Below, piece by piece: positions 7,853 to 15,598 of a stretch of 19,677 bases of DNA (positions are counted from its first letter, which is position 1; each line of letters starts with the position of its first letter). The notes beneath the pieces are model-generated. The model was not told where the DNA came from, searched no databases, and was given only the letters and a program-made list of their open reading frames with translations. The stretch is from Promethearchaeota archaeon (GTDB taxonomy: Archaea; Asgardarchaeota; Lokiarchaeia; Sigynarchaeales; SOKP01). The stretch is from positions 1-19,677 of the forward strand of contig DAOUUT010000028.1 of NCBI GenBank assembly GCA_030668025.1. The letters are read 5' to 3'. Position numbers and translations under genes: made by a program.

Positions 7853-8761
7853 ATGGAAAATGATCCTGAAGAAGATAAAAAAAAGAGAAAGGAAAGAGCG
7901 GAGGCAAGGGCTGCTCCCGTTAAGAAAAAAACACCTAAACCAAAAAAAGATGAGGAAGTTCCAAAACCCAAAGGAAAAATTGTTTACAAAAAAATGAAAA
8001 TCAATTTTTGGAGAACTCGTTTGCACGACGAGGAATTGGGCTTACATCAACAGCTCAAATACACCGCAAAAACGCGTTGGTTCTCTAAAAACTTCGATAT
8101 CGAAGGCGTAATTTCAATAGACGGCCAAAAGAAAAATATCATTGCTTTTAATAAGGAACAATGGGAAGAGAGTCCGTTATTGGAGAAGAGACTCGTGTGC
8201 CGCTATTTTACGATTATGGAAGAAACTATGGAGTCAACGGCTAAAGGTGGTAATTATAAAGGGGGTATAGAGTTAAGCATAGCTCATTCTCTCGTTCAGA
8301 GTTTTGAAATTAAGCACGCCGGACCCGTTTTTTACGCGCAAGTCCCAGGAGTAAAAAGTTTAATTCGATTCGTAAGAGGTTGGCGATTTTGGGGTTCACG
8401 TTGGACATTCCCCCTCCTTCCCGAAGAAAAAGACGATAAGCTGCAGATGGTTTTAGCAAAAGGAGTTATCGGTCCCGGGAGGAACTATAAATTTTTAATC
8501 GGAAAGAAAATAATCGCCCGAATAGATGGGCATCCTATACAAAAAGAGTACGAAGTTGAAATCTACGACGAGGTTTACGCAAAAGACAAAACTTTTGTCC
8601 GATATTTGATACTATTTGGGATGGCATGTAATTTTATGGACGTGGCTAAAAAAATAGTTAAAAAATTGTATAAAAAGATGGAATCAACAGGTACTACAGA
8701 TTATAAGATACCCAAAACAGAGCTTGACCTTTTCCGCAACCCCAGAATGATGAGAAGGTAA
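7853..8761 (+). CDS. Unrecognised protein with highly charged N-terminus
   Basis: A 302-residue protein I do not recognise. Residues 1-45 are a low-complexity, Lys/Glu/Pro/Ala-rich tail, probably disordered. The rest looks like a mainly beta-strand globular domain rich in Trp, Arg and aromatic residues (RWFSKNF, RGWRFWGSRWTF), with no signal peptide. Near the C-terminus a charged strand (YEVEIYDEVYAKDK) is followed by a hydrophobic helix (FVRYLILFGMACNFMDVAKKI, about 250-270). That ending faintly resembles the tubby/LURP-one/scramblase-like fold, but this is a guess from pattern only. No catalytic motif is visible. The ATG at 7853 is preceded by GGAAGAGTG, a possible ribosome-binding site. 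It is monocistronic and converges on the gene at 8912. Confidence 0.75.
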   Translation: MENDPEEDKKKRKERAEARAAPVKKKTPKPKKDEEVPKPKGKIVYKKMKINFWRTRLHDEELGLHQQLKYTAKTRWFSKNFDIEGVISIDGQKKNIIAFNKEQWEESPLLEKRLVCRYFTIMEETMESTAKGGNYKGGIELSIAHSLVQSFEIKHAGPVFYAQVPGVKSLIRFVRGWRFWGSRWTFPLLPEEKDDKLQMVLAKGVIGPGRNYKFLIGKKIIARIDGHPIQKEYEVEIYDEVYAKDKTFVRYLILFGMACNFMDVAKKIVKKLYKKMESTGTTDYKIPKTELDLFRNPRMMRR

Positions 8762-8796
8762 ATTTAACATATAATAAACTTTTTAATTTTTCTATT

Positions 8797-8806
8797 TTTT
8801 TTTAAA
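8797..8806 (+). terminator. T-tract terminator after the gene ending at 8761
   Basis: An uninterrupted T-run about 40 nt after the stop, preceded by two shorter T-runs, fits archaeal transcription termination at oligo-T. No hairpin is needed or seen. Confidence 0.5.
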
Positions 8807-8821
8807 AACTATAACAAGAAG

Positions 8822-8845
8822 ATCTACAATTTAATCTACAATTTA
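8822..8845. repeat. Perfect 12-bp tandem duplication
   Basis: The 12-mer ATCTACAATTTA occurs twice in direct succession in the spacer between two convergent genes. It is probably a replication-slippage product; no function is apparent. Confidence 0.9.
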
Positions 8846-8864
8846 AGACTTAATTAACAATTAA

Positions 8865-8874
8865 GAAAAAAAAT
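8865..8874 (-). terminator. T-tract terminator for the membrane-protein gene 8912-9682
   Basis: On the minus strand an oligo-T run lies about 40 nt after the stop codon, with another (8886-8900) closer to the gene. This matches archaeal oligo-T termination. Confidence 0.45.
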
Positions 8875-8911
8875 AGGAAAGAATCTTTTTTATTTTTTTT
8901 AAATTTTAAGT

Positions 8912-9682
8912 TTAGCTCAACATTTTCCGTTTCCAAGACTTATAGGCTTTTGTTTCCTTCCCTCGATAAATCGCATTTTTTCCAGTTTGTTTCTCGTAGA
9001 TTTTTTGAAGACTTTCTTCGTCTTCCCCCTTCAATTCGTCCCTTTTAATCTCTTCTTCTATTTCATCTTCTTCTTCTATTTGTTTAACGCGTTTAAGCAC
9101 GATAAAGACTCCATTGTTCCAAATAGCAAATCCCAAATACACGAGCATTACAATAGTTAATAGCATTAATCCGACAAACAAAACCCAATCTCCAGGGTTG
9201 AAACTATCTGTGAGGGCCCCCAATATATTCCCAACTAATTCTGCGAAAGATAAAGGAACTATTACGATAACTAATGTTATGAGAAATAGATAAACACTAA
9301 TTAGTGTAACTGCTATTAAAAGTCTTAGGGTTGTGTAGTCTTCGTACTTCTTGGCTAATATTCTGTCCTTAAAGAGTCTCTGGCATAATCTAAGTATACC
9401 TCCTCGAAATAAAGTATAAAATAGGACGAGCAAAAACATATGTAATACGATAATTCCCACGATAATTAAAGCGCCTGCACCAGGACCCCAACTTGCTACT
9501 ATTTCCCATCTACCCGATTCTATTAACCATCCAATAATCGTTAACCAAACGCCTAAAATCGTGACTGCTGAAGAAACAATAATTGAGTAATAAATGAATT
9601 TAGCAATGCGTAAATCCCACGTTGAAAAATCGTCTAAGGGATTAGCCGCTCTCGTTGGTTCTTTTCTTGGTTTTCTTGGCAT
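8912..9682 (-). CDS. Four-helix integral membrane protein, function unknown
   Basis: A 256-residue protein with a basic N-terminus (MPRKPRKEP) and four long hydrophobic segments at about 28-54, 66-92, 119-145 and 166-196. A charged cytoplasmic-type tail follows, with an acidic stretch (IEEEDEIEEEIKRDE, about 202-216) that could form a coiled coil. No catalytic or metal-binding motif is visible and I do not recognise the family. Even spacing of the helices suggests a two-plus-two topology with both ends on the same side. It lies downstream of another small membrane protein (9824-10279) on the same strand, 141 bp away, so co-transcription is possible but not evident. Confidence 0.8.
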   Translation of the reverse strand: MPRKPRKEPTRAANPLDDFSTWDLRIAKFIYYSIIVSSAVTILGVWLTIIGWLIESGRWEIVASWGPGAGALIIVGIIVLHMFLLVLFYTLFRGGILRLCQRLFKDRILAKKYEDYTTLRLLIAVTLISVYLFLITLVIVIVPLSFAELVGNILGALTDSFNPGDWVLFVGLMLLTIVMLVYLGFAIWNNGVFIVLKRVKQIEEEDEIEEEIKRDELKGEDEESLQKIYEKQTGKNAIYRGKETKAYKSWKRKMLS

Positions 9683-9750
9683 AAATTTTTCACTTTCAAA
9701 TATTTTAAATTAGATTTTCAAATTTTTATTATATTATTGTATTTTAGTTT

Positions 9751-9770
9751 ATTTGAATTTATTTGAATTT
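9751..9770. repeat. 10-bp tandem duplication in an AT-rich spacer
   Basis: ATTTGAATTT occurs twice in tandem, with partial extension on both sides, upstream of the membrane-protein gene at 9682. It may simply be slippage in AT-rich DNA. Confidence 0.85.
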
Positions 9771-9823
9771 ATTCTATTTTATTATTAAATAATGCGTGAT
9801 TGATAAGATTCTAAAATTTAAAA

Positions 9824-10279
9824 TTAATAAGGTGTTTTTAGTGAGGAAAAGCAATATGGACATTTAACAGCGTCGGGTTTTATATCTTCTCCGCAGTATG
9901 GGCAAAATGTTTGCTCTTCTTTTTTCTCATCGGTTATTTCCGGTGGCGCTTCTTCTTCTTCCTCTTCGATTCTCTTTTTTGCTTCTATTTTTTTTCCAGC
10001 TTTTTTAAGAACCCTTTCTTTTGTGGTCAATGGCTCCGTTTGCTCCGTTTCTTCCTCAGATTTTTTATGTGGTTTGCTTGAAAATTCTACTTTTGCTCGA
10101 CAAGTAGAACAATAAACCTTTTTCCTATTCATGTTGTAAAAGGCATATACGATAGCCGCGATTCCTACGGTAGCAATTATTACAATCACCCATACTATTT
10201 TCTGAAATGTTTCCAATGGCTTTCTTACGGCCTGATCGATTTCTTTATCGCAAACTTTACAGTAAATGTACTTTGTCAT
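9824..10279 (-). CDS. Small membrane protein with split N-terminal zinc knuckles and C-terminal zinc ribbon
   Basis: A 151-residue protein. Its N-terminus has CKVC (C7, C10), then a single transmembrane helix (about 28-48), then CSTC (C57, C60), so one four-cysteine metal site would have to form from pairs on either side of a helical hairpin or re-entrant segment. A charged Lys/Glu linker (about 70-122) follows. The C-terminus is a standard zinc ribbon, CPYC-x10-CPYC (C126, C129, C140, C143), common in archaeal membrane-associated proteins of unknown role. The ATG at 10279 is preceded by GTGGA. It is divergent from the methylthiotransferase gene. Function unknown; protein binding or scaffolding is the usual guess for such ribbons. 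Confidence 0.8.
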   Translation of the reverse strand: MTKYIYCKVCDKEIDQAVRKPLETFQKIVWVIVIIATVGIAAIVYAFYNMNRKKVYCSTCRAKVEFSSKPHKKSEEETEQTEPLTTKERVLKKAGKKIEAKKRIEEEEEEAPPEITDEKKEEQTFCPYCGEDIKPDAVKCPYCFSSLKTPY

Positions 10280-10367
10280 AATTTTCCACTTATTAATTAA
10301 AATATATTAATTCTAATATAACTTTACTCCTTAATAAAAGCTTTTTACGCATATTTCATTTTAATAG

Positions 10368-10374
10368 TTATATA
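10368..10374 (+). promoter_or_regulatory. TATA box of the methylthiotransferase gene, probably leaderless
   Basis: TTATATA lies 22-28 bp before the ATG at 10396. Archaeal transcription starts about 25 bp downstream of the TATA box, so the transcript would begin at or near the start codon. The absence of a Shine-Dalgarno match before the ATG agrees with a leaderless mRNA. Confidence 0.55.
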
Positions 10375-10395
10375 CTCGTACAGATTTTAAAAAAT

Positions 10396-11709
10396 ATGGA
10401 AAAGAATTTATTTTACATAGAAACTTACGGATGTACGTCAAATAAGGCGGATTCCAACATTATTTCTAACGTTTTATTTAAATCGGGATACACTGAAACA
10501 ACGCTTGAAAGCGCTGAATTCGTAATTATCAATACATGTGCCGTAAAGCAACAAACCGAAAATAAAATAAAATCTCGCCTGAAAGAGTTGTATAATACTT
10601 ACAAAAAAGAAACAAATAAGTATTTCATTATCGCGGGTTGTTTACCACATATAGAACCAAATTATATTGATGTGGTAAAAAATATAATCCCAAACTTTTC
10701 TGCCATTATTGGCTTAGATAATTTAAACGACCTTCCTTTAATTTTTCAAGATATCAAATCAGGAAAAACTAATCTCGTTTTTAAGTCCAAAAGATCGATT
10801 GATAAATCAACATTTTTAATCGAACACCCTAAAGAAAAAATTACTGGAATCTTACCAATTTCGGAAGGATGCTTAGGTTCTTGTACTTATTGCTGCGTAA
10901 AAAACGCCAGGGGTCGATTAAATTGCTATGATCCGACGAATATCGTAGAGAACGTAAAACATCAGTTAAAACAGGGTATTAAGCAAATATACTTAACTTC
11001 TCAGGATTGTAGTACTTATACCTATAATAACACGAGATTAGTGGATTTAGTTCGAGAAATTGTGCATTTGGATTACAAGTTCTTCCTAAGAATTGGAATG
11101 CTAAATCCAAAGTTTATTGTTGATAATTTTGATCAATTAATTTCTATGTTTAAATTTAATAAGGTATATCAATTTTTACATATTCCCATTCAATCTGGAA
11201 GCGATTCTGTTCTCGAAAAAATGAATCGTCCTTATCTAATTTCAGATATAGCAGAAAAGCTAAAAATTTTGAGGAAAGAATTTCCTTACATAACCATCTC
11301 GACAGATATAATATGTGGATTTCCCGGAGAGACCGAAGACGACTTTGCTAAAACGATTGACTTAATAAAATGGTTGAAACCAGAAATCCTCAACATTTCA
11401 AAATTTACTCCCCGCCCAGGAACAAAAGCAAAGGATATGAGACAAGTCAATAGCAGAGTAATCAAGGAACGTACAATTAGACTTTCAAAGATTTTCAGGG
11501 AATCCTTGATTACAATAAACGAAAAATGGCAAGATTGGGAAGGGGAAATTCTGATATTACACGAAGGGATTACATCAAATCAATCTTTTGGTAGAAATAT
11601 AGCTTATAAAAATGTATTTATCGAAAATGTTAAAGAAAGCTATGGTTCTTTTGTATATTCTAGAATATACAAGATAGAGGGCTTCAATTTATTTGCTAAA
11701 TTGATCTAA
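10396..11709 (+). CDS. tRNA-t6A37 methylthiotransferase, archaeal/eukaryotic CDKAL1-type
   Basis: A 437-residue radical-SAM enzyme of the MiaB/MtaB family that would convert t6A37 to ms2t6A37 in tRNAs reading ANN codons. The N-terminal UPF0004 domain holds the auxiliary-cluster cysteines C13 (YGCTSNKADS), C48 (NTCAVK) and C82 (AGCLPH). The radical-SAM cluster motif is C159-x3-C163-x2-C166 (SEGCLGSCTYC). The barrel follows, with the family motif IPIQSGSD, and a TRAM-like tail occupies about the last 60 residues. The short GCxSNKADS form points to the archaeal/eukaryotic branch rather than bacterial MiaB. The length matches the family. It is divergent from the zinc-ribbon membrane gene, and the promoter is described separately. 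The family is certain; substrate is inferred by homology. Confidence 0.92.
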   Translation: MEKNLFYIETYGCTSNKADSNIISNVLFKSGYTETTLESAEFVIINTCAVKQQTENKIKSRLKELYNTYKKETNKYFIIAGCLPHIEPNYIDVVKNIIPNFSAIIGLDNLNDLPLIFQDIKSGKTNLVFKSKRSIDKSTFLIEHPKEKITGILPISEGCLGSCTYCCVKNARGRLNCYDPTNIVENVKHQLKQGIKQIYLTSQDCSTYTYNNTRLVDLVREIVHLDYKFFLRIGMLNPKFIVDNFDQLISMFKFNKVYQFLHIPIQSGSDSVLEKMNRPYLISDIAEKLKILRKEFPYITISTDIICGFPGETEDDFAKTIDLIKWLKPEILNISKFTPRPGTKAKDMRQVNSRVIKERTIRLSKIFRESLITINEKWQDWEGEILILHEGITSNQSFGRNIAYKNVFIENVKESYGSFVYSRIYKIEGFNLFAKLI

Positions 11710-11794
11710 TCCTTTAAAAGTAGATTTAATCTGATCTTTAATAAGTTTACTGATTTGGGTGTATTTCAATGAAAATGGTTGTTAACAACAATTC

Positions 11795-12691
11795 TCATAA
11801 ATCAAAAGCTTCTAGCGCTTTATAAGCTACGATATCTCCCCATTCTTGCACAAAATGACCCGCATCTTTAATCCTTAGAGGTTTAGGACATCTTGGAATT
11901 ATCTTCCTTAAATTACGCATAACTGAAGGACCTAATACGGGATCTTGCATTCCAATTGCCATAAACGAATCCCCAGCCCATTCATTGAGAAACCAATCTC
12001 GAGCTCTTCTTGATATTTCAGCTCCTGGAGCATCATATGTAATCGGCACTAGATTAGGAAATCGCCGAACTCCTGCCTTATACCTATTATCTGGAAATGG
12101 AGCGTTATAAGCTTCGACTTCTTCTGGCGTTAAAATTGGAGTTCCCCTAAGCATCAAACGACCAATATCGATATCTGGTGTCTTATTGACCCAATCTCGA
12201 AAAGCCTTAAATCCAGGTGAGGGTACACCCTCCCCCGTACCGAGGGCAGTATTCATTAAGATCAACTTAGAAAACCTAGTTGGCATTTCCACGGGTAAAG
12301 TTAGGCCAATCAAACCTCCCCAATCTTGACAGACTAATATTACATTGCTTAAATCGAGATTCTGTATAAGATTTATCATCGAATTTCTATGAAAATCAAA
12401 TGTGTAAACATTGTCATTAACCGGCTTATCTGATCTCCCAAAACCATAATAATCTGGTGCAACCACTCTATAACCCGCATTCACAAATATAGGAATCATT
12501 TTTCTATATAAATAACTCCAAGTTGGTTGACCGTGTAAACATAAAAATGTGTAATTGGCGGCTCTTGATCCCTCATCAATGTAGTGTAGCCTTAAACCAT
12601 CATAGTTTTTAAGATTTGAGATATAATGAGGTGTAAAGGGAAAATCAACTAAATTACTAAATCTTTCATCTTTAGTTCTTAAAACTTCCAT
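11795..12691 (-). CDS. Haloalkane dehalogenase (alpha/beta hydrolase, DhlA-like HLD-I subfamily)
   Basis: A 298-residue alpha/beta hydrolase matching Xanthobacter DhlA along its length. The nucleophile is Asp123 in CQDWGG, the general base His279 in DAGHFVQEWG and the catalytic acid Asp250 in AIGMQDPVLGP. The halide-binding tryptophans are Trp124 and Trp167 in the cap domain, so the full dehalogenase set is present and an epoxide-hydrolase assignment is less likely. The oxyanion motif reads HGQPTW where DhlA has HGEPTW. The family hydrolyses haloalkanes to alcohol and halide. No signal peptide is seen. It is transcribed alone, 69 bp downstream of the hdrB stop, from its own TATA-like element with a palindrome between that element and the start. 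The natural substrate is unknown. Confidence 0.9.
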   Translation of the reverse strand: MEVLRTKDERFSNLVDFPFTPHYISNLKNYDGLRLHYIDEGSRAANYTFLCLHGQPTWSYLYRKMIPIFVNAGYRVVAPDYYGFGRSDKPVNDNVYTFDFHRNSMINLIQNLDLSNVILVCQDWGGLIGLTLPVEMPTRFSKLILMNTALGTGEGVPSPGFKAFRDWVNKTPDIDIGRLMLRGTPILTPEEVEAYNAPFPDNRYKAGVRRFPNLVPITYDAPGAEISRRARDWFLNEWAGDSFMAIGMQDPVLGPSVMRNLRKIIPRCPKPLRIKDAGHFVQEWGDIVAYKALEAFDL

Positions 12692-12708
12692 CTAATTATC
12701 TCAACTAA

Positions 12709-12727
12709 GTTTTGTAAATTACAAAAC
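12709..12727. promoter_or_regulatory. Perfect palindrome, candidate operator of the dehalogenase gene
   Basis: GTTTTGTAA, one central A, then TTACAAAAC: a perfect 9-bp inverted repeat. It ends 18 bp before the dehalogenase start codon and sits just downstream of its TATA-like element, overlapping the expected transcription start. That is where archaeal repressors usually bind. Confidence 0.5.
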
Positions 12728-12742
12728 AAAATATAATATAAA
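12728..12742 (-). promoter_or_regulatory. TATA-like promoter element of the dehalogenase gene
   Basis: Read on the minus strand this is TTTATATTATATTTT, placing initiation near 12707 and a leader of about 15 nt containing GAGA before the ATG at 12691. Confidence 0.45.
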
Positions 12743-12747
12743 AAAAA
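12740..12747 (-). terminator. Oligo-T terminator of the mvhG-hdrC-hdrB operon
   Basis: Eight consecutive T residues on the minus strand, 13 nt after the hdrB stop, suit archaeal oligo-T termination and separate the operon from the dehalogenase gene. Confidence 0.55.
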
Positions 12748-12760
12748 GACTTAAAATTGC

Positions 12761-13648
12761 TTATTTAAAGCCAAACTTTTCAAGAAATCCGGATAAGCGA
12801 GACCGATGGAATTTCAAACCAAGATCATCAGGGTTAAATCCGAAAGCTAAAGCGTATAGTTCGGTTAAATATAGGATTGGGATCTTAAATTCGTTATTAG
12901 ATTGAGTTCCTGCTTTCTTTTGGTTTGTATCCATTTGTTGGAAACAAGCAGGGCAAATAACGACAAAGACATCAGCCCCAGCCTTTACTGCGCTAGAAAA
13001 TTTATTTGCTAACAGTTGCATCGATGGCGCTTCTTCAGCGTTACCAACGCCAGAACCACAACAAAGCATCTCTTCGGAATACTCTATTGGTGTCGCTCCT
13101 GTCGCAGCTACTAACTCTCTTAATTTTACAGGTTCCATTGGGTCGTCCGTTTGAACAATTTCAGAAGGCCTATTATAATGGCACCCTGTGTGGCACGCAA
13201 CTTTTAACCCTGAAAAATCGTGAGTAATAAATTCTTTTATTTTCTCGGGACCGTAATCGTGTAAGACCTCTACAAAATGCTTTACATTAATTGAACCTTT
13301 GAATTCTTTTCCAACTTCTTTTAAAATTTTGTTTATCTTTTCTTTTTCGTGTTCGTTGTGGTTTAACTCTGTATTCACAAGTTTAAGGGTTTGAAAACAA
13401 CCATTACATAGTGAAACAATATCTTTTCCTTCAGCCTCGGCAAGCGTTAGGTTTCGAGCACCCATTGCCAACCAACTTATATGGTCAACTGAATTAAAAC
13501 CAACTGGATCGGGACAACACGCAAAAGCAGCATCAGAAGTCTTTATTCCTAGCTTATCAAATACTTTACGGGCGCTAGCTTCTATGAACGGAATTCGGTT
13601 GCCAATAGTGCAACCAGGAAACAGTTTATATTCTTCAACTTTTGCCAT
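12761..13648 (-). CDS. hdrB: Heterodisulfide reductase subunit B-like protein (two CCG domains)
   Basis: A 295-residue protein with both cysteine-rich CCG domains of HdrB. The first has C13, C44-C45 and C81-x2-C84; the second has C156 (with an extra C152), C196-C197 and C232-x2-C235. All ligands of the two non-cubane 4Fe-4S clusters that cleave the CoM-S-S-CoB disulfide in methanogens are therefore present. In non-methanogens the physiological disulfide or acceptor is often unknown. It lacks membrane segments and is predicted cytoplasmic. It is last in the mvhG-hdrC-hdrB operon, 16 nt after hdrC. Related CCG proteins (glycolate oxidase GlcF, succinate:quinone reductase SdhE) are less likely given the neighbours. 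Confidence 0.9.
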   Translation of the reverse strand: MAKVEEYKLFPGCTIGNRIPFIEASARKVFDKLGIKTSDAAFACCPDPVGFNSVDHISWLAMGARNLTLAEAEGKDIVSLCNGCFQTLKLVNTELNHNEHEKEKINKILKEVGKEFKGSINVKHFVEVLHDYGPEKIKEFITHDFSGLKVACHTGCHYNRPSEIVQTDDPMEPVKLRELVAATGATPIEYSEEMLCCGSGVGNAEEAPSMQLLANKFSSAVKAGADVFVVICPACFQQMDTNQKKAGTQSNNEFKIPILYLTELYALAFGFNPDDLGLKFHRSRLSGFLEKFGFK

Positions 13649-13664
13649 AATAAATTCTCTTTTC

Positions 13665-14162
13665 TTATTTATTTATAATTTTATTTAATTTAGTTTCATT
13701 TAATATTGTTTTGACTTCTTCAAGGTTTGGAGTTTCAACTTTAGGAAGTCCTAATTGTTCTCTTCTTCTTTCAATTGCGGGTTGAGGTGGAATTGCTTTT
13801 CCACTATCGTAAATTGCTGAAGCTTGAATCGTGTAATATTCTGGTGCTTCACCTATAGCAATTGACATATTTTTTAGTACAGTAAAAACGCCAGTTAATT
13901 CAATTTTTTGAGGACATACCTCGTCGCATGTGTCACACATAGTGCAACCCCATATATTAAAACTATCCTCCCCTCCAAATATGTTTTCTCTCAATCCCAG
14001 AAAAGAATTTAAGATTAAATTTCGAGGGTTATATCTATTTGGTGCGAGATCCGCAACGGGACAAACATCTGTGCAACGATTACATTGATAGCAATATTTT
14101 AAAGCGTCGTGAATGTGGGCATCCATTACCCTTTTTTTTAATTCGTAATCAATCATTACCAT
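13665..14162 (-). CDS. hdrC: Heterodisulfide reductase subunit C-like ferredoxin protein
   Basis: A 165-residue protein with two 4Fe-4S ferredoxin motifs in the HdrC arrangement: C24-x2-C27-x2-C30-x3-C34-P (CYQCNRCTDVCP) and C73-x2-C76-x2-C79-x3-C83-P (CTMCDTCDEVCP). It would pass electrons to HdrB. The start ATG overlaps the mvhG stop (TAATG), so the two are translationally coupled; a second ATG two codons later is possible. The C-terminal 70 residues are helical and charged, as is usual for HdrC. The length is normal for the family (about 160-190). The call is secure; the electron donor in this organism is not known. Confidence 0.92.
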   Translation of the reverse strand: MVMIDYELKKRVMDAHIHDALKYCYQCNRCTDVCPVADLAPNRYNPRNLILNSFLGLRENIFGGEDSFNIWGCTMCDTCDEVCPQKIELTGVFTVLKNMSIAIGEAPEYYTIQASAIYDSGKAIPPQPAIERRREQLGLPKVETPNLEEVKTILNETKLNKIINK

Positions 14163-15565
14163 TATTCTTCTTCCTCTATTTTATCGTGATATTTATGGCC
14201 TAAAACGCTATCTGCTAAAGTAAATCTATTAAACAATCCAGCTGGATCTTTAATCGCTTTTGTTACCTCGTCCACATCGCGGTCGGCACAGAGAGATCCA
14301 AAAGCACTAATAAATTTTAAACCTTGATCCTTTACTCCAACTGGAGGGCCATAACATCCTAAACAAGGTGCGTTTGCTTTATTCGGACAAATTGTACCGC
14401 AACCAGCTTGTGTTACAGGTCCCAAACATATATAACCTTGCTCTAAAAAACATGTATCCATGGAGGGTAATCCTTCGTAATCTCTTTTCAATTCAGTTGG
14501 AACTTTATCAGCAACTTCTCTATCGCAATGGCTACAAACCGTTTTAGAACTGAATTTAAAATAGGGATCGTTCTTTAATAGGAACAATGAAGCTCCTACG
14601 ATTTCATCTATAGGATTAGTCCCAGTTGGTTTGACATCTAAAATTAGTTTTGGACCTTTCTCAGTTTCAATTTCTTTTACTTTGAAACTGTTAGGTTCGT
14701 AAGCTAGTCGCTGCAATAAATCTCCCCTAAAATAAAAGTTGGTAATATTTGACGCGCTTAGGTATAGATCAAGAAAATGTTGTAAATTAGCTCCTGTTTC
14801 AGCGTCTAATTCTTCCACACCGTCTATTATCTGTTTTAATTGTTTAGACTTCTCACCTGGCTTACTTGTGGGTTTAAAACAACCAAAACATATATCTCCT
14901 TCGTGGGGGCACATTAATTCGCATCCTGCAGCTGTAATTGACCCATAACACAATTTACCTTTATCTAGAAAACAGCCCTCTTCGAAAAGGTCGCAGTTAT
15001 CGCATACACACTTATTCTTATCAAGAGAGCTTGGTCCCTCGCCAACTAATGTGAATAAATAGGTTATCGCAGCTACTATGTTATCCGTCGTTGGCGGGCA
15101 TCCAGGGATAAATACATCTACATCAATTATATCTTTTACGTTAACAATAAATTCCTCGATTCCAGGTACGTGTTGGCTTGGCACCTTTGGATTTTCATCA
15201 GTAATAGATTCGGTTTCCATAAATTTTCTTTTTGTTAATTCGTCTTTATCAAACAAATTTGCTAAACCTGCTACACTTCCGTAACAAGCACAAGTCCCAA
15301 AAGCAACGATTATACTGCATTTCTTTCTCATTAATTTAATATTGGCTGTATCATGTTTAGTTCTAGCTACACCTTCTAAGAATCCAACAACAATACTTCC
15401 ATCTTTCCTTGCCTTCAATGAATCGAGCTTGAAGTCAACTACAGCCGGCCAATAAACGATATCTAAATTTGGTAAAATATCGAGTAGTCCTAGATGGGCG
15501 TTCAATAAACTCTGATGACAACCCCAACAAGAACTTAACTGCATAAACGCAACGGGTACAGGCAT
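14162..15565 (-). CDS. mvhG: MvhG-like hydrogenase small subunit with duplicated cysteine-rich cluster domain
   Basis: A 467-residue protein, clearly longer than the roughly 300 residues usual for MvhG. The N-terminal half matches the small subunit of F420-non-reducing (group 3c) NiFe-hydrogenase, with proximal 4Fe-4S ligands C13-x2-C16 (SCWGCHQSLL), C92 (GTCACYG) and C156 (PGCPPTTDN). Two copies of the distal-cluster domain follow. Copy 1 has C188, C191, C198, C206, C215, C219, C226 and C229; copy 2 has C344, C347, C372, C380, C389, C393, C401 and C404. Their cysteine spacing is nearly identical. A helical linker of about 110 residues separates them. It is the first gene of an operon with hdrC and hdrB. 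No large subunit (MvhA), MvhD or HdrA is adjacent, so it may serve as an electron conduit rather than half of a hydrogenase. Confidence 0.9.
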   Translation of the reverse strand: MPVPVAFMQLSSCWGCHQSLLNAHLGLLDILPNLDIVYWPAVVDFKLDSLKARKDGSIVVGFLEGVARTKHDTANIKLMRKKCSIIVAFGTCACYGSVAGLANLFDKDELTKRKFMETESITDENPKVPSQHVPGIEEFIVNVKDIIDVDVFIPGCPPTTDNIVAAITYLFTLVGEGPSSLDKNKCVCDNCDLFEEGCFLDKGKLCYGSITAAGCELMCPHEGDICFGCFKPTSKPGEKSKQLKQIIDGVEELDAETGANLQHFLDLYLSASNITNFYFRGDLLQRLAYEPNSFKVKEIETEKGPKLILDVKPTGTNPIDEIVGASLFLLKNDPYFKFSSKTVCSHCDREVADKVPTELKRDYEGLPSMDTCFLEQGYICLGPVTQAGCGTICPNKANAPCLGCYGPPVGVKDQGLKFISAFGSLCADRDVDEVTKAIKDPAGLFNRFTLADSVLGHKYHDKIEEEE

Positions 15566-15574
15566 TCTTATAAT

Positions 15575-15580
15575 TTCCTC
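15575..15580 (-). promoter_or_regulatory. Ribosome-binding site GAGGAA of mvhG
   Basis: GAGGAA on the minus strand lies 9 nt before the mvhG ATG (15565), supporting that start. Confidence 0.65.
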
Positions 15581-15598
15581 AATACAATCATATATCTA

